Assembly (NCBI GenBank): GCA_945860385.1
Contig: CAMAQD010000012.1
Location: 50,652-114,651 of the forward strand
Reading direction: 5' to 3'
Origin: Flavobacterium psychrophilum
GTDB lineage: Bacteria > Bacteroidota > Bacteroidia > Flavobacteriales > Flavobacteriaceae
Length of the DNA: 64,000 bases
In this document: positions 8,759 to 17,655 of the stretch, piece by piece
Numbering within the stretch: the stretch's first letter is position 1
Layout of the letters: the number at the start of each line of letters is the position of its first letter
Translations under genes and position numbers: made by a program
The notes under the pieces: generated by a model
The model's input: the letters and a program-made list of their open reading frames with translations, nothing else
What the model was told of the DNA's origin: nothing
Databases searched by the model: none

Positions 8759-9505
8759 TTACATATTTTGGGTATAAAAATTATAATCTTTCAAAATGGT
8801 TTTGATAAAATCAATTTGATGACCCGATTGATTTTTTATACCGGTTACACTTTCAATTTTTTTAGTCAACTTATCAATAATTTCGGCATCGTTATTCTTT
8901 TCAGCAATCAGAAAAGTGTCTTTAATAATTCGCATATCATTATCGGAAAGTTTGATTACCAAAGGATAAATAGGCAAATAAGATTCTCCAATTTCTTCGA
9001 GAATTGTGCTATTTATTGTGATATTATTTTTTAAAGTCACAACTGCCGTGCCTGCTGCCATATCACCCATTCGCTGGGTTTTACTGTTCATTACCATTGC
9101 AACTAATCCGATTAGTCCGCCAAGCATATTGTTTTCGACAATCCTAAAAAGCCATCGAATTAAATAATCTCCAAAACTAGCTTGGTATCCGTCTATTTTA
9201 ACGACTTTTATTTTTATCAATTTTTTTCCAATGGTTTGTCCCTCAAAAATGCTTTCAAGCGTTACAGAATAAATTATAACTGGAAAGAAAAAAAACAGAA
9301 CTATTGCCATCCTTGACCACATATCTCCCATACTTTCAACAAGTCTCTGTATTCCCATTAAATAAAAAAAGACATAAGCAACAATTATAATATAAGCAAT
9401 CTTTATTAGCAAATCCAGAAGACTGGCCAACATTCTTTCACCGACAGAAGCCGCTTTAAAATTTATTCTAACATTTTGTGTCGTAGTTATAGATAATTCT
9501 GACAT
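8759..9505 (-). CDS. RDD family membrane protein
   Basis: The 248-residue protein begins MSELSITTTQNVRINFKAA, followed by SVGERMLASLLDLLIK, the R-x4-L-D core of RDD domains. The membrane part contains FEGQTIGKKLIKIKVV and the GDYLIRWLFRIVE and QRMGDMAAGTAVV signatures, with about four membrane segments, then a soluble C-terminal tail. I use ATG at 9505 rather than an in-frame start at 9541, because the longer form would run into the divergent SpoIIM gene. RDD genes commonly sit divergent to SpoIIM and MoxR genes in this phylum. The function is unproven; transport or ion homeostasis has been proposed for the family. Confidence 0.88.
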   Translation of the reverse strand: MSELSITTTQNVRINFKAASVGERMLASLLDLLIKIAYIIIVAYVFFYLMGIQRLVESMGDMWSRMAIVLFFFFPVIIYSVTLESIFEGQTIGKKLIKIKVVKIDGYQASFGDYLIRWLFRIVENNMLGGLIGLVAMVMNSKTQRMGDMAAGTAVVTLKNNITINSTILEEIGESYLPIYPLVIKLSDNDMRIIKDTFLIAEKNNDAEIIDKLTKKIESVTGIKNQSGHQIDFIKTILKDYNFYTQNM

Positions 9506-9525
9506 ATTCCTTATTTTAGCACTCG

Positions 9526-10491
9526 ATGAGAGAAATTGCATTCATAAAAATCAATAAAGAAAAATGGCTTGAATTTGAGCAAGCTATTTTTGGTAAAGCT
9601 AAAAAAAATCCTGATGAAATGGCAAATTTATACATTCAATTGATGAATGATTTGTCTTATGCCCAAACCTATTATGCCAAAAGCAAAACGGTTGTTTATC
9701 TAAACTATTTAGCCTCACAAATTTATCAAAAAATTTACAAGACCAAACGAACCGAAAGCAATCGCTTGGTGTATTTCTTCAAAACCGAAGTTCCACTATT
9801 ACTCTATGACTATCGCAGGTATTTGGTATATGCTTTTGTGCTTTTCTTTGCCACCGTTTTTCTGGGAGTTATTTCTGCCCGATATGATGCCGATTTTGTT
9901 CGATTAATTCTCGGAGATGGCTACGTCAATGAAACTTTAGAAAATATAAAGGAGGGAAATCCAGTTGCCATATATAAATCGGGAAGCAATTGGGGCAGTT
10001 TTGTTGGCATCACTTTCAATAATTTGAAAGTTGGGATGACGTGTTACATTTTTGGAATTTTTGGTGGCATAGGCACTTTTTATGTTTCGTTGCAAAATGC
10101 CATTATGCTGGGTTCTTTTCAATATTTTTTCTTGCAACAAGGTGTTTTTTGGGAAAGCGTTCGGGGCATTTGGATTCACGGTTCGATGGAAATTTTCGCT
10201 ATCGTGATAGAAACTGCCGCAGGTTATATTCTGGGTGCTTCCATCCTATTTCCCAAAACCTATTCGAGAATGAATTCTTTTAAAATTGGGTTCAAAAACA
10301 GTTTCAAAATATTCTTGAGTACTGTACCTTTCACCATTGCAGCGGGCTTTCTAGAAGGTTTTATTACCAGATATTCAATTGATATGTCTAATTGGTTAAG
10401 CAGTTTTATTATTTTATTTACCTTGGCAATTATCTCTTTTTATTACCTGATTTATCCTTTTATTGTCCACAATAAAACAACTACACTATAA
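9526..10491 (+). CDS. Stage II sporulation protein M family (SpoIIM/DUF95) membrane protein
   Basis: This 321-residue integral membrane protein begins MREIAFIKINKEKWLEFEQ and carries FNNLKVGMTCYIFGIFGGIGTFYVSLQNAIMLG (key motif N-N-x-K-V near the start of the membrane core). It also has the family motif GIWIHGSMEIFAIVIETAAG. It belongs to the SpoIIM family but not to a sporulating organism. In Bacteroidota it travels with RDD, DUF4129, DUF4350, MoxR and DUF58 genes in an envelope-related operon. Its stop overlaps the start of a 17-codon mini-ORF (TAATG). The start lies 20 bp from the divergent RDD start, so promoters must overlap. Confidence 0.88.
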   Translation: MREIAFIKINKEKWLEFEQAIFGKAKKNPDEMANLYIQLMNDLSYAQTYYAKSKTVVYLNYLASQIYQKIYKTKRTESNRLVYFFKTEVPLLLYDYRRYLVYAFVLFFATVFLGVISARYDADFVRLILGDGYVNETLENIKEGNPVAIYKSGSNWGSFVGITFNNLKVGMTCYIFGIFGGIGTFYVSLQNAIMLGSFQYFFLQQGVFWESVRGIWIHGSMEIFAIVIETAAGYILGASILFPKTYSRMNSFKIGFKNSFKIFLSTVPFTIAAGFLEGFITRYSIDMSNWLSSFIILFTLAIISFYYLIYPFIVHNKTTTL

Positions 10492-10544
10492 TGTTCGAAC
10501 TCTATAAAAAGTCTGATTTGAGCGCCAATTTTCTCATCAATTGA
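10491..10544 (+). pseudogene. 17-codon mini-ORF, possible remnant of a membrane-protein gene of the MoxR locus
   Basis: An ATG overlapping the SpoIIM stop (TAATG) opens MFELYKKSDLSANFLIN and ends in TGA at 10542-10544. This TGA overlaps the TTG start of the DUF4129 gene (TTGA). From memory, related flavobacteria have a full-length membrane-protein gene at this place starting with MFxLYKKRDF. If so, this is its first few codons after an internal deletion. It could also be a functional coupling peptide that delivers ribosomes to the next start. Confidence 0.45.
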
Positions 10545-11311
10545 ATAAAATACTAACCATAATTCTTTTTTTCTTTTGTTCTAGTGTTGGAGCACAGGAT
10601 TCCTTGGCTGCAGCCAAAAAAGAAAAAATCGTTTTTACAGAAAAAGACATTGTTATCGATTCGGCTTTTGTTGCACTAAAACCTTTTGCCAAAAATTTCA
10701 AAAATAAATATACCGACAAGGAATTTATCTACGAATTCAAAACGCCAGAGAAAAATGCCTGGGATCGTTTCAAAGAATGGCTGGCCAACTTTTTCAAAAA
10801 TATTTTCAGTTTTACCGATAGTAAATCAGCCCTGAATTTTGTGGATATTTTACTCAAAGTTATCGCAATTCTGATTGTAGTTGGTGTAATTTTTATGATT
10901 GCAAAAGCCATAATGAACAAAGAAGGGCAATGGATTTTTGGTCGAAATTCCGATAGAAAAATTATCAATTATGACGAAATCGAGAAAAATCTTCATTTGG
11001 TCGATTTCGAAAAACTCATTCAAAACAGTCTGCAATCGGATGAAAAACGATTGACAATTCGCTATTATTATCTTTGGTTGCTCAAGAAAATGTCCGAAAA
11101 ACAAATCATTGAATGGGATGTCGAAAAAACAAATTCAGATTATCTCTATGAAATAAAAAATGAAGCCCAAAAAGAGGATTTTGCCTATTTGTCGTATCTC
11201 TACAATAATATTTGGTACGGCGAATTCGAATTGGACGAGGAAACTTTTGCAAAAGCTAGAAACGCGTTCGAAAAATCAATACAAAAAAATAAACAATGGA
11301 TAGAACGCTAA
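10541..11311 (+). CDS. DUF4129 domain-containing protein
   Basis: The 256-residue protein has a signal peptide (MNKILTIILFFFCSSVGAQ), an extracytoplasmic part with AWDRFKEWLANFFKNIF, one central membrane helix (VIAILIVVGVIFMIAKAIM) and a cytoplasmic DUF4129 domain with RYYYLWLLKKMSEKQIIEWD and NNIWYGEFELDEETF. I keep the TTG start at 10541 because it places the signal peptide at the N-terminus and overlaps the TGA of the upstream mini-ORF. Its 3' end overlaps the DUF4350 gene by 16 bases. Role in the MoxR locus is unknown; membrane scaffold is the usual guess. Confidence 0.85.
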   Translation: MNKILTIILFFFCSSVGAQDSLAAAKKEKIVFTEKDIVIDSAFVALKPFAKNFKNKYTDKEFIYEFKTPEKNAWDRFKEWLANFFKNIFSFTDSKSALNFVDILLKVIAILIVVGVIFMIAKAIMNKEGQWIFGRNSDRKIINYDEIEKNLHLVDFEKLIQNSLQSDEKRLTIRYYYLWLLKKMSEKQIIEWDVEKTNSDYLYEIKNEAQKEDFAYLSYLYNNIWYGEFELDEETFAKARNAFEKSIQKNKQWIER

Positions 11312-12495
11312 AAATTTACATCGCCCTTTTGGTGTTGCTCATAGCTGCTATTGTTGTTATTGACAGTAATCGCCCGAAACCCATAGATTGGACTCCAAGC
11401 TTTTCCCTCAAAGACAAAATTCCTTACGGAATGTTTGTTTTCGATCAGGAAATTGAGTCGCTTTTGAAAAACCACAAAATTGAGAAATTCAGCACAACTC
11501 CTTATGAATATTTCGATAGTAAATTTGACTACGATTCTCTCATAAATGATTACCGAATTAAAGGAACTTTTCTCAGTATTTCCAAAATGGCGGATTTTGA
11601 CGCAGCATCTGTTACCGAAATTTGCACGTTTGTCAATCACGGAAACAATGCTTTTATCAGTTCCGAAATGATTCCGAATGCCTTATTGGACAGTTTGAAT
11701 CTAAAAATGGAAAGCGAATACAAATTCTCGGATAGCATCTACAATTGGGTCGCCAACAAAAAACTCGGAAATCAAAAATACAAGATCACCGAAGGCGTAA
11801 ACAACAATTATTTTTCTAAAATCGACACGCTGAACACTACCGTTTTGGGATATCAAAATGGCGACAGCACCCGAATCAATTTCATAAAAGTGAACTATAA
11901 AAGTGGTATAATTTATTTGCACACCCAACCGGTGGCGTTTACCAATTTTCATTTGCTGAAAGGTAATCATCACCAATATGCCGAAAAAGTCTTGTCATAC
12001 ATCCCTGAGGGAAAAGTGTTTTGGTGTATTCAAAATCAAACTGGAGAAGTGATTTCGGATTCGCCACTGAGGTACATTTTGAGTCAACCCGCGCTAAAAT
12101 GGGCTTGGTATATTTTCCTAATTGGAATGTTAGTTTTCATATTGTTTAACGCCAAACGGAAACAAAGAGTCGTTCCAATAATAAAACCTTTAGCAAACAC
12201 GACGGTCGATTTTACAAAAACCATCGGGAATTTGTATTACCTAGAAGGAGACCACAACAATATTATCGATAAAAAAATTATTTATTTTCTAGAAAAAATT
12301 CGCAACGAATACTTAATTGATACTCATAAATTAGATGATGATTTTATCAAAAAATTGCATCATAAATCAGGAAAAAAATTAGAGGATATTCAAAATGTGG
12401 TGTCTTTAATAAAAGCATATCGAAAAAACAATTACATCAGCATCGAAGACGATTTGTTGCAAATTAATAATGCTATTGAAAAAGTGGTGAACTAA
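11296..12495 (+). CDS. DUF4350 domain-containing membrane protein
   Basis: This 399-residue protein has an N-terminal membrane helix (IYIALLVLLIAAIVVID), an extracytoplasmic DUF4350 domain and a second helix near residue 275 (WAWYIFLIGMLVFILFNAKRK). A cytoplasmic tail follows, with TVDFTKTIGNLYYLEGDHN. The order DUF4129 - DUF4350 - MoxR - DUF58 is common in Bacteroidota and Actinobacteria. DUF4350 resembles a GATase-like fold without clear catalytic residues in view. The 16-base overlap with DUF4129 and the 13-bp gap to MoxR support one transcript. Confidence 0.86.
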   Translation: MDRTLKIYIALLVLLIAAIVVIDSNRPKPIDWTPSFSLKDKIPYGMFVFDQEIESLLKNHKIEKFSTTPYEYFDSKFDYDSLINDYRIKGTFLSISKMADFDAASVTEICTFVNHGNNAFISSEMIPNALLDSLNLKMESEYKFSDSIYNWVANKKLGNQKYKITEGVNNNYFSKIDTLNTTVLGYQNGDSTRINFIKVNYKSGIIYLHTQPVAFTNFHLLKGNHHQYAEKVLSYIPEGKVFWCIQNQTGEVISDSPLRYILSQPALKWAWYIFLIGMLVFILFNAKRKQRVVPIIKPLANTTVDFTKTIGNLYYLEGDHNNIIDKKIIYFLEKIRNEYLIDTHKLDDDFIKKLHHKSGKKLEDIQNVVSLIKAYRKNNYISIEDDLLQINNAIEKVVN

Positions 12496-12508
12496 TAAAC
12501 AAAAATAT

Positions 12509-13516
12509 ATGGAAGAAATAACCAACCCTGAAAATCCAACCGAAAACGTGAATTTTCAATCCCGAATCAATTTAGAACCGCTTTTAGAAAGCATCAACAC
12601 CATCAAACAGGAACTCGGAACAGTTATCGTGGGACAAAGCAAAATGATCGATCAATTATTGGTCGCCATTTTGTCTAACGGTCACGTTTTGCTCGAAGGT
12701 GTTCCCGGTGTTGCCAAAACGATTACGGCAAAACTGTTGTCCAAAACCCTGAACATTGGCTTCAGCCGAATCCAGTTTACACCCGATTTGATGCCTTCGG
12801 ACATTTTGGGAACCTCGGTTTTCGATTTGAAAAAATCGGAATTCGAATTCAAAAAAGGCCCCATTTTTTCGAACTTGATTTTGATTGACGAAATCAATCG
12901 TGCTCCGGCAAAAACACAAGCCGCACTTTTTGAAGTTATGGAAGAACGTCAAATCACCATAGATGGTAAAACTTATATTTTGGACACACCATTTCTAGTC
13001 ATTGCCACCCAAAATCCTATCGAACAAGAAGGAACTTATCGTTTGCCTGAAGCCCAATTAGACCGTTTCCTGTTCAAAATTTCCATCGATTATCCAAAAA
13101 TGGACGAGGAAATTTTGATTATCCAAAGAGAACATTTGCTCCAAAATCAAGGCAAACTCGACAACATCAAAACACTGCTTTCTGCAGAAGAAATCAAATA
13201 CTATCAAGCCTTGGTCAAACAAATTATCGTCGAACAAAACCTGCTAGAATATATCGCAAAAATCGTGATCAACACCCGCGAAAACGCCTTTTTGTATCTC
13301 GGTGCTTCGCCTCGTGCTTCCATTGCCATCTTGAATGCCGCCAAAGGTTTTGCTGCCATCCGCGGACGTGATTTCGTAACGCCGGAAGATATTAAAGAAG
13401 CCGCCATTCCTGTTTTGCAACACCGTGTCATCGTAACACCAGAACGCGAAATGGAAGGCATAACGAGTATTGAAATTATCAAACAAATATTGGAAAGTGT
13501 GGAGATTCCGAGGTAG
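12509..13516 (+). CDS. MoxR-family AAA+ ATPase
   Basis: The 335-residue ATPase has Walker A GVPGVAKT at residues 64-71, Walker B LILIDE near 123-128 followed by INRAPAKTQAALFEVMEE, and sensor-1 ATQNPIEQEGTYRLPEAQLDRF. These are diagnostic of MoxR. Members act as chaperone-like motors that assemble or activate VWA/DUF58 partners and influence envelope integrity and stress tolerance. The partner DUF58 protein is the next gene, but 139 bp with a repeat element separate them. The local GC content looks higher than in the neighbouring polysaccharide locus. Confidence 0.95.
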   Translation: MEEITNPENPTENVNFQSRINLEPLLESINTIKQELGTVIVGQSKMIDQLLVAILSNGHVLLEGVPGVAKTITAKLLSKTLNIGFSRIQFTPDLMPSDILGTSVFDLKKSEFEFKKGPIFSNLILIDEINRAPAKTQAALFEVMEERQITIDGKTYILDTPFLVIATQNPIEQEGTYRLPEAQLDRFLFKISIDYPKMDEEILIIQREHLLQNQGKLDNIKTLLSAEEIKYYQALVKQIIVEQNLLEYIAKIVINTRENAFLYLGASPRASIAILNAAKGFAAIRGRDFVTPEDIKEAAIPVLQHRVIVTPEREMEGITSIEIIKQILESVEIPR

Positions 13517-13525
13517 ATAAAAATG

Positions 13526-13625
13526 GTCACAGATCAATCGGATTGAACGGATTCACACAGATTTAAAATAACCGTTCAATATACAAAAGTCAGTGTAAAT
13601 CGGTTGCATTTGTTAAATCCGTGGA
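13526..13625. repeat. Degenerate inverted-repeat element (CACAGAT family)
   Basis: The MoxR-DUF58 gap begins with TCACAGATCAATCGGATTG and ends with a roughly complementary GTGTAAATCGG...AAATCCGTGGA. The arms match imperfectly over about 35 bp. The vocabulary (CACAGATTT, CCGTGGA) is shared with the clean element at 14997-15115, so both look like members of one MITE-like or REP-like intergenic family. No ORF lies in it. Confidence 0.6.
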
Positions 13626-13655
13626 TAAAAATTAAGTTTCCAGATTCAAAAAATT

Positions 13656-14987
13656 ATGAAACTACTAAAAAGTTTATACATCAACAATTTCTTTTTCTAT
13701 GCGCTTTTGGGCGTGGTGGGATTGTTCGTTTTGGCCTTTATATTTCCCGCATTGTACAACGCTACTTGGTATGTTGTATTGATTTTATTGACTTTTTTGG
13801 TTTTGGATATCCTGATTTTGTTTTTCACCAAAAACGGTATCGCAGGAAGTCGAATGATGCCCGAAAAATTGTCTAATGGCGATGAAAACGAAATAAGAGT
13901 CGGCATCAAAAATTATTATACTTTCCCAATTTCGGTAAAAATAATTGACGAAATTCCTTTCCAGTTTCAGGTGCGAAATTTTGGAATCAGGCAGAAAATC
14001 AAAGCTTCTTCTGAAAAAGAAATTCAATATTACCTTCGTCCCACCGAGCGTGGCGAATATGTTTTCGGAAATTTGAATGTATATGCTTCTTCCCCTCTAT
14101 TTCTAATTTCGAGACGATTTCAATTCGATAATCAAAGAATGGTGCCGACTTATCCGTCCTACATTCAGTTACGAAAATACAGTTTGATGGCTTTTTCAAA
14201 CAATTTGTTTCAATACGGCATCAAGAAAATCCGCAGAATTGGACACACGATGGAGTTCGAACAAATCAAGGAATACAATCAAGGCGACGATATCCGAACC
14301 TTGAATTGGAAAGCTACCGCTAAGAAAAATGCCTTGATGGTCAATCAATTTCAAGACGAAAAATCGCAATCGGTTTATATGATTATCGACAAAGGTCGTG
14401 TAATGAAAATGCCTTTCAACGGCTTGAGTTTACTGGATTATGCCATCAACGCCACTTTGGTTTTGTCGAATGTCATCTTGAAAAAACAGGACAAGGCGGG
14501 AATGTTTGCCTTTTCGAAAAAAGTGGAAAATCGTGTTTTTGCCGAAAGACGAGCTTCGCAAATGCACAAAATTCTGGAAACTTTGTACAACATCAAAACC
14601 GATTTTTTCGAAAGTGATTTCAGCCGTTTGTACACCGACATCAAGAAAAATATCAATCAAAGAAGTTTGATTGTTTTGTACACTAATTTCGAAACTATGG
14701 ATGGTTTGCATCGGCAACTGCCCTATTTAAAAGGAATTGCGAAAAATCATTTGTTGGTTGTTGTCTTCTTTCAAAACACCGAACTGAACGAACTCATCAA
14801 CAAAAAAGCCGAAAACATTCAAGAAGTGTACGACAAAGTAATTGCCGAGAAATTTTCTTTCGAAAAACGACTAATCGTCCATGAACTTAAGAAATACGGC
14901 ATTTATTCCGTGCTAACCCAGCCCGAAAACCTGACATTGGACACCATCAATAAATATTTGGAAATTAAAGCGAGAGGGATTTTGTAA
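13656..14987 (+). CDS. DUF58 domain-containing protein, MoxR partner
   Basis: This 443-residue protein has two N-terminal membrane helices (NNFFFYALLGVVGLFVLAF and WYVVLILLTFLVLDILILFF). An extended middle region leads to the DUF58 signature EYNQGDDIRTLNWKATAKKN, followed by a VWA-like domain starting QSVYMIIDKGRVM. DUF58 proteins are the usual clients or partners of MoxR ATPases. In this window the gene is bracketed by two related inverted-repeat elements (13526-13625 and 14997-15115), so it may be transcribed partly from its own promoter. The VWA metal site appears degenerate (DKGRVM rather than DxSxS). Confidence 0.92.
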   Translation: MKLLKSLYINNFFFYALLGVVGLFVLAFIFPALYNATWYVVLILLTFLVLDILILFFTKNGIAGSRMMPEKLSNGDENEIRVGIKNYYTFPISVKIIDEIPFQFQVRNFGIRQKIKASSEKEIQYYLRPTERGEYVFGNLNVYASSPLFLISRRFQFDNQRMVPTYPSYIQLRKYSLMAFSNNLFQYGIKKIRRIGHTMEFEQIKEYNQGDDIRTLNWKATAKKNALMVNQFQDEKSQSVYMIIDKGRVMKMPFNGLSLLDYAINATLVLSNVILKKQDKAGMFAFSKKVENRVFAERRASQMHKILETLYNIKTDFFESDFSRLYTDIKKNINQRSLIVLYTNFETMDGLHRQLPYLKGIAKNHLLVVVFFQNTELNELINKKAENIQEVYDKVIAEKFSFEKRLIVHELKKYGIYSVLTQPENLTLDTINKYLEIKARGIL

Positions 14988-14996
14988 ATTAAAATA

Positions 14997-15115
14997 GCCA
15001 CAGATTCACAGATTTTAATAAAATACTCGTAAAAATATACAAAACTGACAAAAAAATCAGTGCTTCCAATAATCACAAAACATATTTTAAAAAAATAAAT
15101 CTGTGAATCTGTGGC
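14997..15115. repeat. Inverted-repeat element with perfect 19-bp arms
   Basis: GCCACAGATTCACAGATTT at 14997-15015 is exactly repeated in inverse orientation at 15097-15115, around an 81-bp AT-rich spacer without an ORF. The size, terminal repeats and lack of coding suggest a non-autonomous MITE-like element or a large stem-loop at the end of the DUF58 transcript. No target-site duplication is obvious. A more decayed relative lies upstream of DUF58. Confidence 0.8.
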
Positions 15116-15166
15116 AAAAACAACACTAGAGTTTACATAACGGATTTAGGTTTTAAAAAAAGGTGG

Positions 15167-15174
15167 TAACTTTG
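15167..15174 (+). promoter_or_regulatory. Minus-7 element upstream of the TrmH-family gene
   Basis: TAACTTTG fits the Bacteroidota TAnnTTTG minus-7 consensus and lies 26 bp before the ATG, leaving a leader of about 20 nt. No convincing minus-33 TTG is seen. Confidence 0.55.
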
Positions 15175-15200
15175 TTTCTTCAAACTTTTCAGTTCCAAAA

Positions 15201-15986
15201 ATGAAACAAATTGCTTCGGTTCAAAATCCATTTATAAAATCGTTGGTGCTTTTGCAGGAAAAATCAAAAGCCCGCAAACAGTCCGGTACTTTTTTAATTG
15301 AAGGCAAAAGAGAAATCGAAATTGCCCTAAAAGGCGGTTACGAAATAGAAACGATTTTGTTTTTACCTGAATTAATCTCGGAAACTGAAGCCAGAAAACT
15401 TTCAAAAAGCGGTGAATTAATCGAAATTTCGAAAGAAGTCTATCAAAAACTAGCCTATCGCGATACCACCGAAGGCATTTTGGCTGTTGCCAAGTCCAAA
15501 TCTTTGCAATTATCAGATTTAAAATTATCCAAGAATCCTTTAATTCTCGTTGCCGAAGCTCCCGAAAAACCAGGAAACATTGGTGCTTTATTACGAACTG
15601 CTGATGCCGCAAATTTAGATGCTGTGATTATTGCCAATCCAAAAAGCGATTTGTACAATCCCAATATCGTTCGCTCCAGTGTGGGTTGTTTGTTTACCAA
15701 CCAAATTGCAACGGGAACCACAACCGAGATTATTGCTTTTTTGAAAGAGCGAAAAATCAATATTTATTGCGCTACTTTGCAAGACTCGACTTCCTATCAC
15801 ACACAAGATTATAACTCGCCAACCGCTTTAGTCGTGGGTACAGAAGCTACCGGTTTGACTCAAGAATGGCGAGATGCTGCCACCCAAAACATTATCATTC
15901 CGATGCAAGGCGAAATCGACAGTATGAACGTTTCGGTTGCCGCAGCAATTTTGATATTTGAAGCCAAAAGACAAAGAGGGTTTTAG
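15201..15986 (+). CDS. TrmH/SpoU-family RNA 2'-O-methyltransferase
   Basis: The 261-residue protein has an N-terminal substrate-binding domain (QNPFIKSLVLLQEKSKARK, FLIEGKREIEIAL) and a SPOUT catalytic domain. Family motifs are PGNIGALLRTADAANLDAVI (motif 1), VVGTEATGLTQEW (motif 2) and IIIPMQGEIDSMNVSVAAAI (motif 3). The trefoil-knot SAM site is complete. It should methylate ribose in rRNA or tRNA in the cytoplasm. The exact target nucleotide cannot be assigned, because TrmH, RlmB and TsnR-like members differ mainly outside these motifs. It has its own minus-7 element. Confidence 0.9.
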   Translation: MKQIASVQNPFIKSLVLLQEKSKARKQSGTFLIEGKREIEIALKGGYEIETILFLPELISETEARKLSKSGELIEISKEVYQKLAYRDTTEGILAVAKSKSLQLSDLKLSKNPLILVAEAPEKPGNIGALLRTADAANLDAVIIANPKSDLYNPNIVRSSVGCLFTNQIATGTTTEIIAFLKERKINIYCATLQDSTSYHTQDYNSPTALVVGTEATGLTQEWRDAATQNIIIPMQGEIDSMNVSVAAAILIFEAKRQRGF

Positions 15987-16023
15987 ACTATAGATTAAAG
16001 ATTTAATAATTTAGAATTAGAAA

Positions 16024-17577
16024 ATGAATATGAAAAAATTAATTGCCTTATTATTACTTATTACTTGTAACTCATTCGCACAAATAAGCGAAAAACAAGT
16101 GGATGAATTAGTCGAAAACACCCTGAAAAGCTTCAATGTTCCCGGAATTGCTGTGGCTATTGTCAAAGACGGAAAAGTAGTTTTATCTAAAGGATATGGA
16201 GTGAAATCCATTCTTACCAAAGAGAAAGTCGATGCTAATACTTTGTTTGGAATTGCTTCCAACAGCAAAGCTTTTACGACCGCTGCTTTGGCAATGTTGG
16301 TTGATGAAAAAAAACTAAACTGGGATGATAAAGTGATTCAATATCTTCCGGATTTTAAAATGTATAACGATTATGTTACCACTGAATTTACCATTCGCGA
16401 CCTGGTAACACATCGCAGCGGATTAGGTCTTGGTGCAGGCGATTTGATGATTTGGCCTGACGGAAGCGACTTTAAACCAACGGATATTATCCAAAATTTA
16501 CAGTATTTGAAACCCGTTTCGGCTTTTAGAACCAAATACGATTATGACAATTTATTGTACATTATTGCTGGAGAAGTCATCGCGAAAGTAAGTGGGAAAT
16601 CTTGGTGTGATTTCATCGAAGAACGCATTATGAAATCCTTGGAAATGAACCATAGTGCAGCCTCTTATTTACGATTGAAAGACACTACAAATATCATTGC
16701 GCCACACGTTCCAACGGATGGAAAACTTAAAATAATTTCGCGATATAAAAATCAAACTTTCGATGCAGCAGCCGGAATTTATTCGAGCGTGAATGATTTG
16801 AGCAAATGGATGATTTTACAATTGCAAAACGGAAAATATGGCTCGGAAAAACAGTTTCAATTATTTTCTAAAAAAGAACAAAACGAAATGTGGAGCCTTC
16901 AAACCATCATTCCTGCCAATACAAAACCCCCTTATAATACACATTTTAGCGGTTATGGTTTGGGTTGGTTTTTGAGTGACATCAAAGGCTACAAACAGGT
17001 GACTCACACTGGCGGACTCGAAGGAATTGTTACTCAAACTACTTTATTTCCAGAACTGAATTTAGGAATTGTGGTACTGACCAATCAGCAATCGGGAGCG
17101 GCTTTTACGGCCATTACCAATACTATTAAGGACAGTTATCTCGATATTCCGTACACCAATTATGTCGAAATTTATAGCAAAAGAGAAAAAGACAACATCG
17201 CCGAAGCGGATAAAACAACAACAGAAGTGTGGGCTACCATCGCCAAAAATCAAAAAGAAAAACTGAAAATTGACTTAAAAAAATACGAAGGCTCCTTTGT
17301 TGACAACTGGTTTGGACAAATAGAAATTTTTGAAAAAAAAGGAAAATTATTTTTTAAATCCACCCGTTCGCCTCAACTTGCTGGCGAAGTTTTCTTCTAT
17401 AAAGACAATACGTTCGCCGTAAAATGGAATACTCGTAGTTTTAATGCTGATGCTTTTTTGTTTTTTGAAATGGATGAAAAAGGACAATTAGATGCTATAA
17501 AAATGAAACCCATTTCAGATTTAACAGACTTTAGCTATGATTTTCAGGATTTGGATTTTGTTAGAGTAAGAGAATAG
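16024..17577 (+). CDS. Secreted serine hydrolase, class C beta-lactamase family, with C-terminal DUF3471-like domain
   Basis: The 517-residue protein has a signal peptide (KKLIALLLLITCNSFAQ), then a beta-lactamase/penicillin-binding domain. Ser79-N-S-Lys82 is the SxxK nucleophile motif, YDYDNLLY supplies the YxN-type tyrosine and THTGGLEG is the HxG third motif. The last 120 residues (KYEGSFVDNWFGQIEIFEK onward) resemble the DUF3471 beta domain found in such hydrolases. It may act on peptides, esters or D-amino-acid substrates in the periplasm. True beta-lactamase activity is not implied. ATG at 16024 or 16030 are both possible. Confidence 0.88.
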   Translation: MNMKKLIALLLLITCNSFAQISEKQVDELVENTLKSFNVPGIAVAIVKDGKVVLSKGYGVKSILTKEKVDANTLFGIASNSKAFTTAALAMLVDEKKLNWDDKVIQYLPDFKMYNDYVTTEFTIRDLVTHRSGLGLGAGDLMIWPDGSDFKPTDIIQNLQYLKPVSAFRTKYDYDNLLYIIAGEVIAKVSGKSWCDFIEERIMKSLEMNHSAASYLRLKDTTNIIAPHVPTDGKLKIISRYKNQTFDAAAGIYSSVNDLSKWMILQLQNGKYGSEKQFQLFSKKEQNEMWSLQTIIPANTKPPYNTHFSGYGLGWFLSDIKGYKQVTHTGGLEGIVTQTTLFPELNLGIVVLTNQQSGAAFTAITNTIKDSYLDIPYTNYVEIYSKREKDNIAEADKTTTEVWATIAKNQKEKLKIDLKKYEGSFVDNWFGQIEIFEKKGKLFFKSTRSPQLAGEVFFYKDNTFAVKWNTRSFNADAFLFFEMDEKGQLDAIKMKPISDLTDFSYDFQDLDFVRVRE

Positions 17578-17655
17578 ATTTTTAAAATTTAAATTTAATC
17601 CCAGTTTGCATATCTCATTAGTTATACCTATTTTTAAAAAATCAACAATTCTGAA

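Noticed and set aside
8723..9034. Plus-strand frame opposite the RDD gene
   Set aside because: It is the antisense shadow of the RDD C-terminal coding region.
9937..10283. Frames on both strands within the SpoIIM-family gene
   Set aside because: The SpoIIM product has convincing motifs and membrane helices over this region. The others are shadows.
13604..13876. Plus-strand frame upstream of DUF58
   Set aside because: It overlaps the start of the DUF58 gene in a different frame and includes the repeat element. No motif is visible.
16024..17577. Antibiotic resistance beta-lactamase
   Set aside because: The catalytic motifs are of the class C serine hydrolase superfamily, but the C-terminal extra domain and sequence fit the broad hydrolase group, not AmpC.
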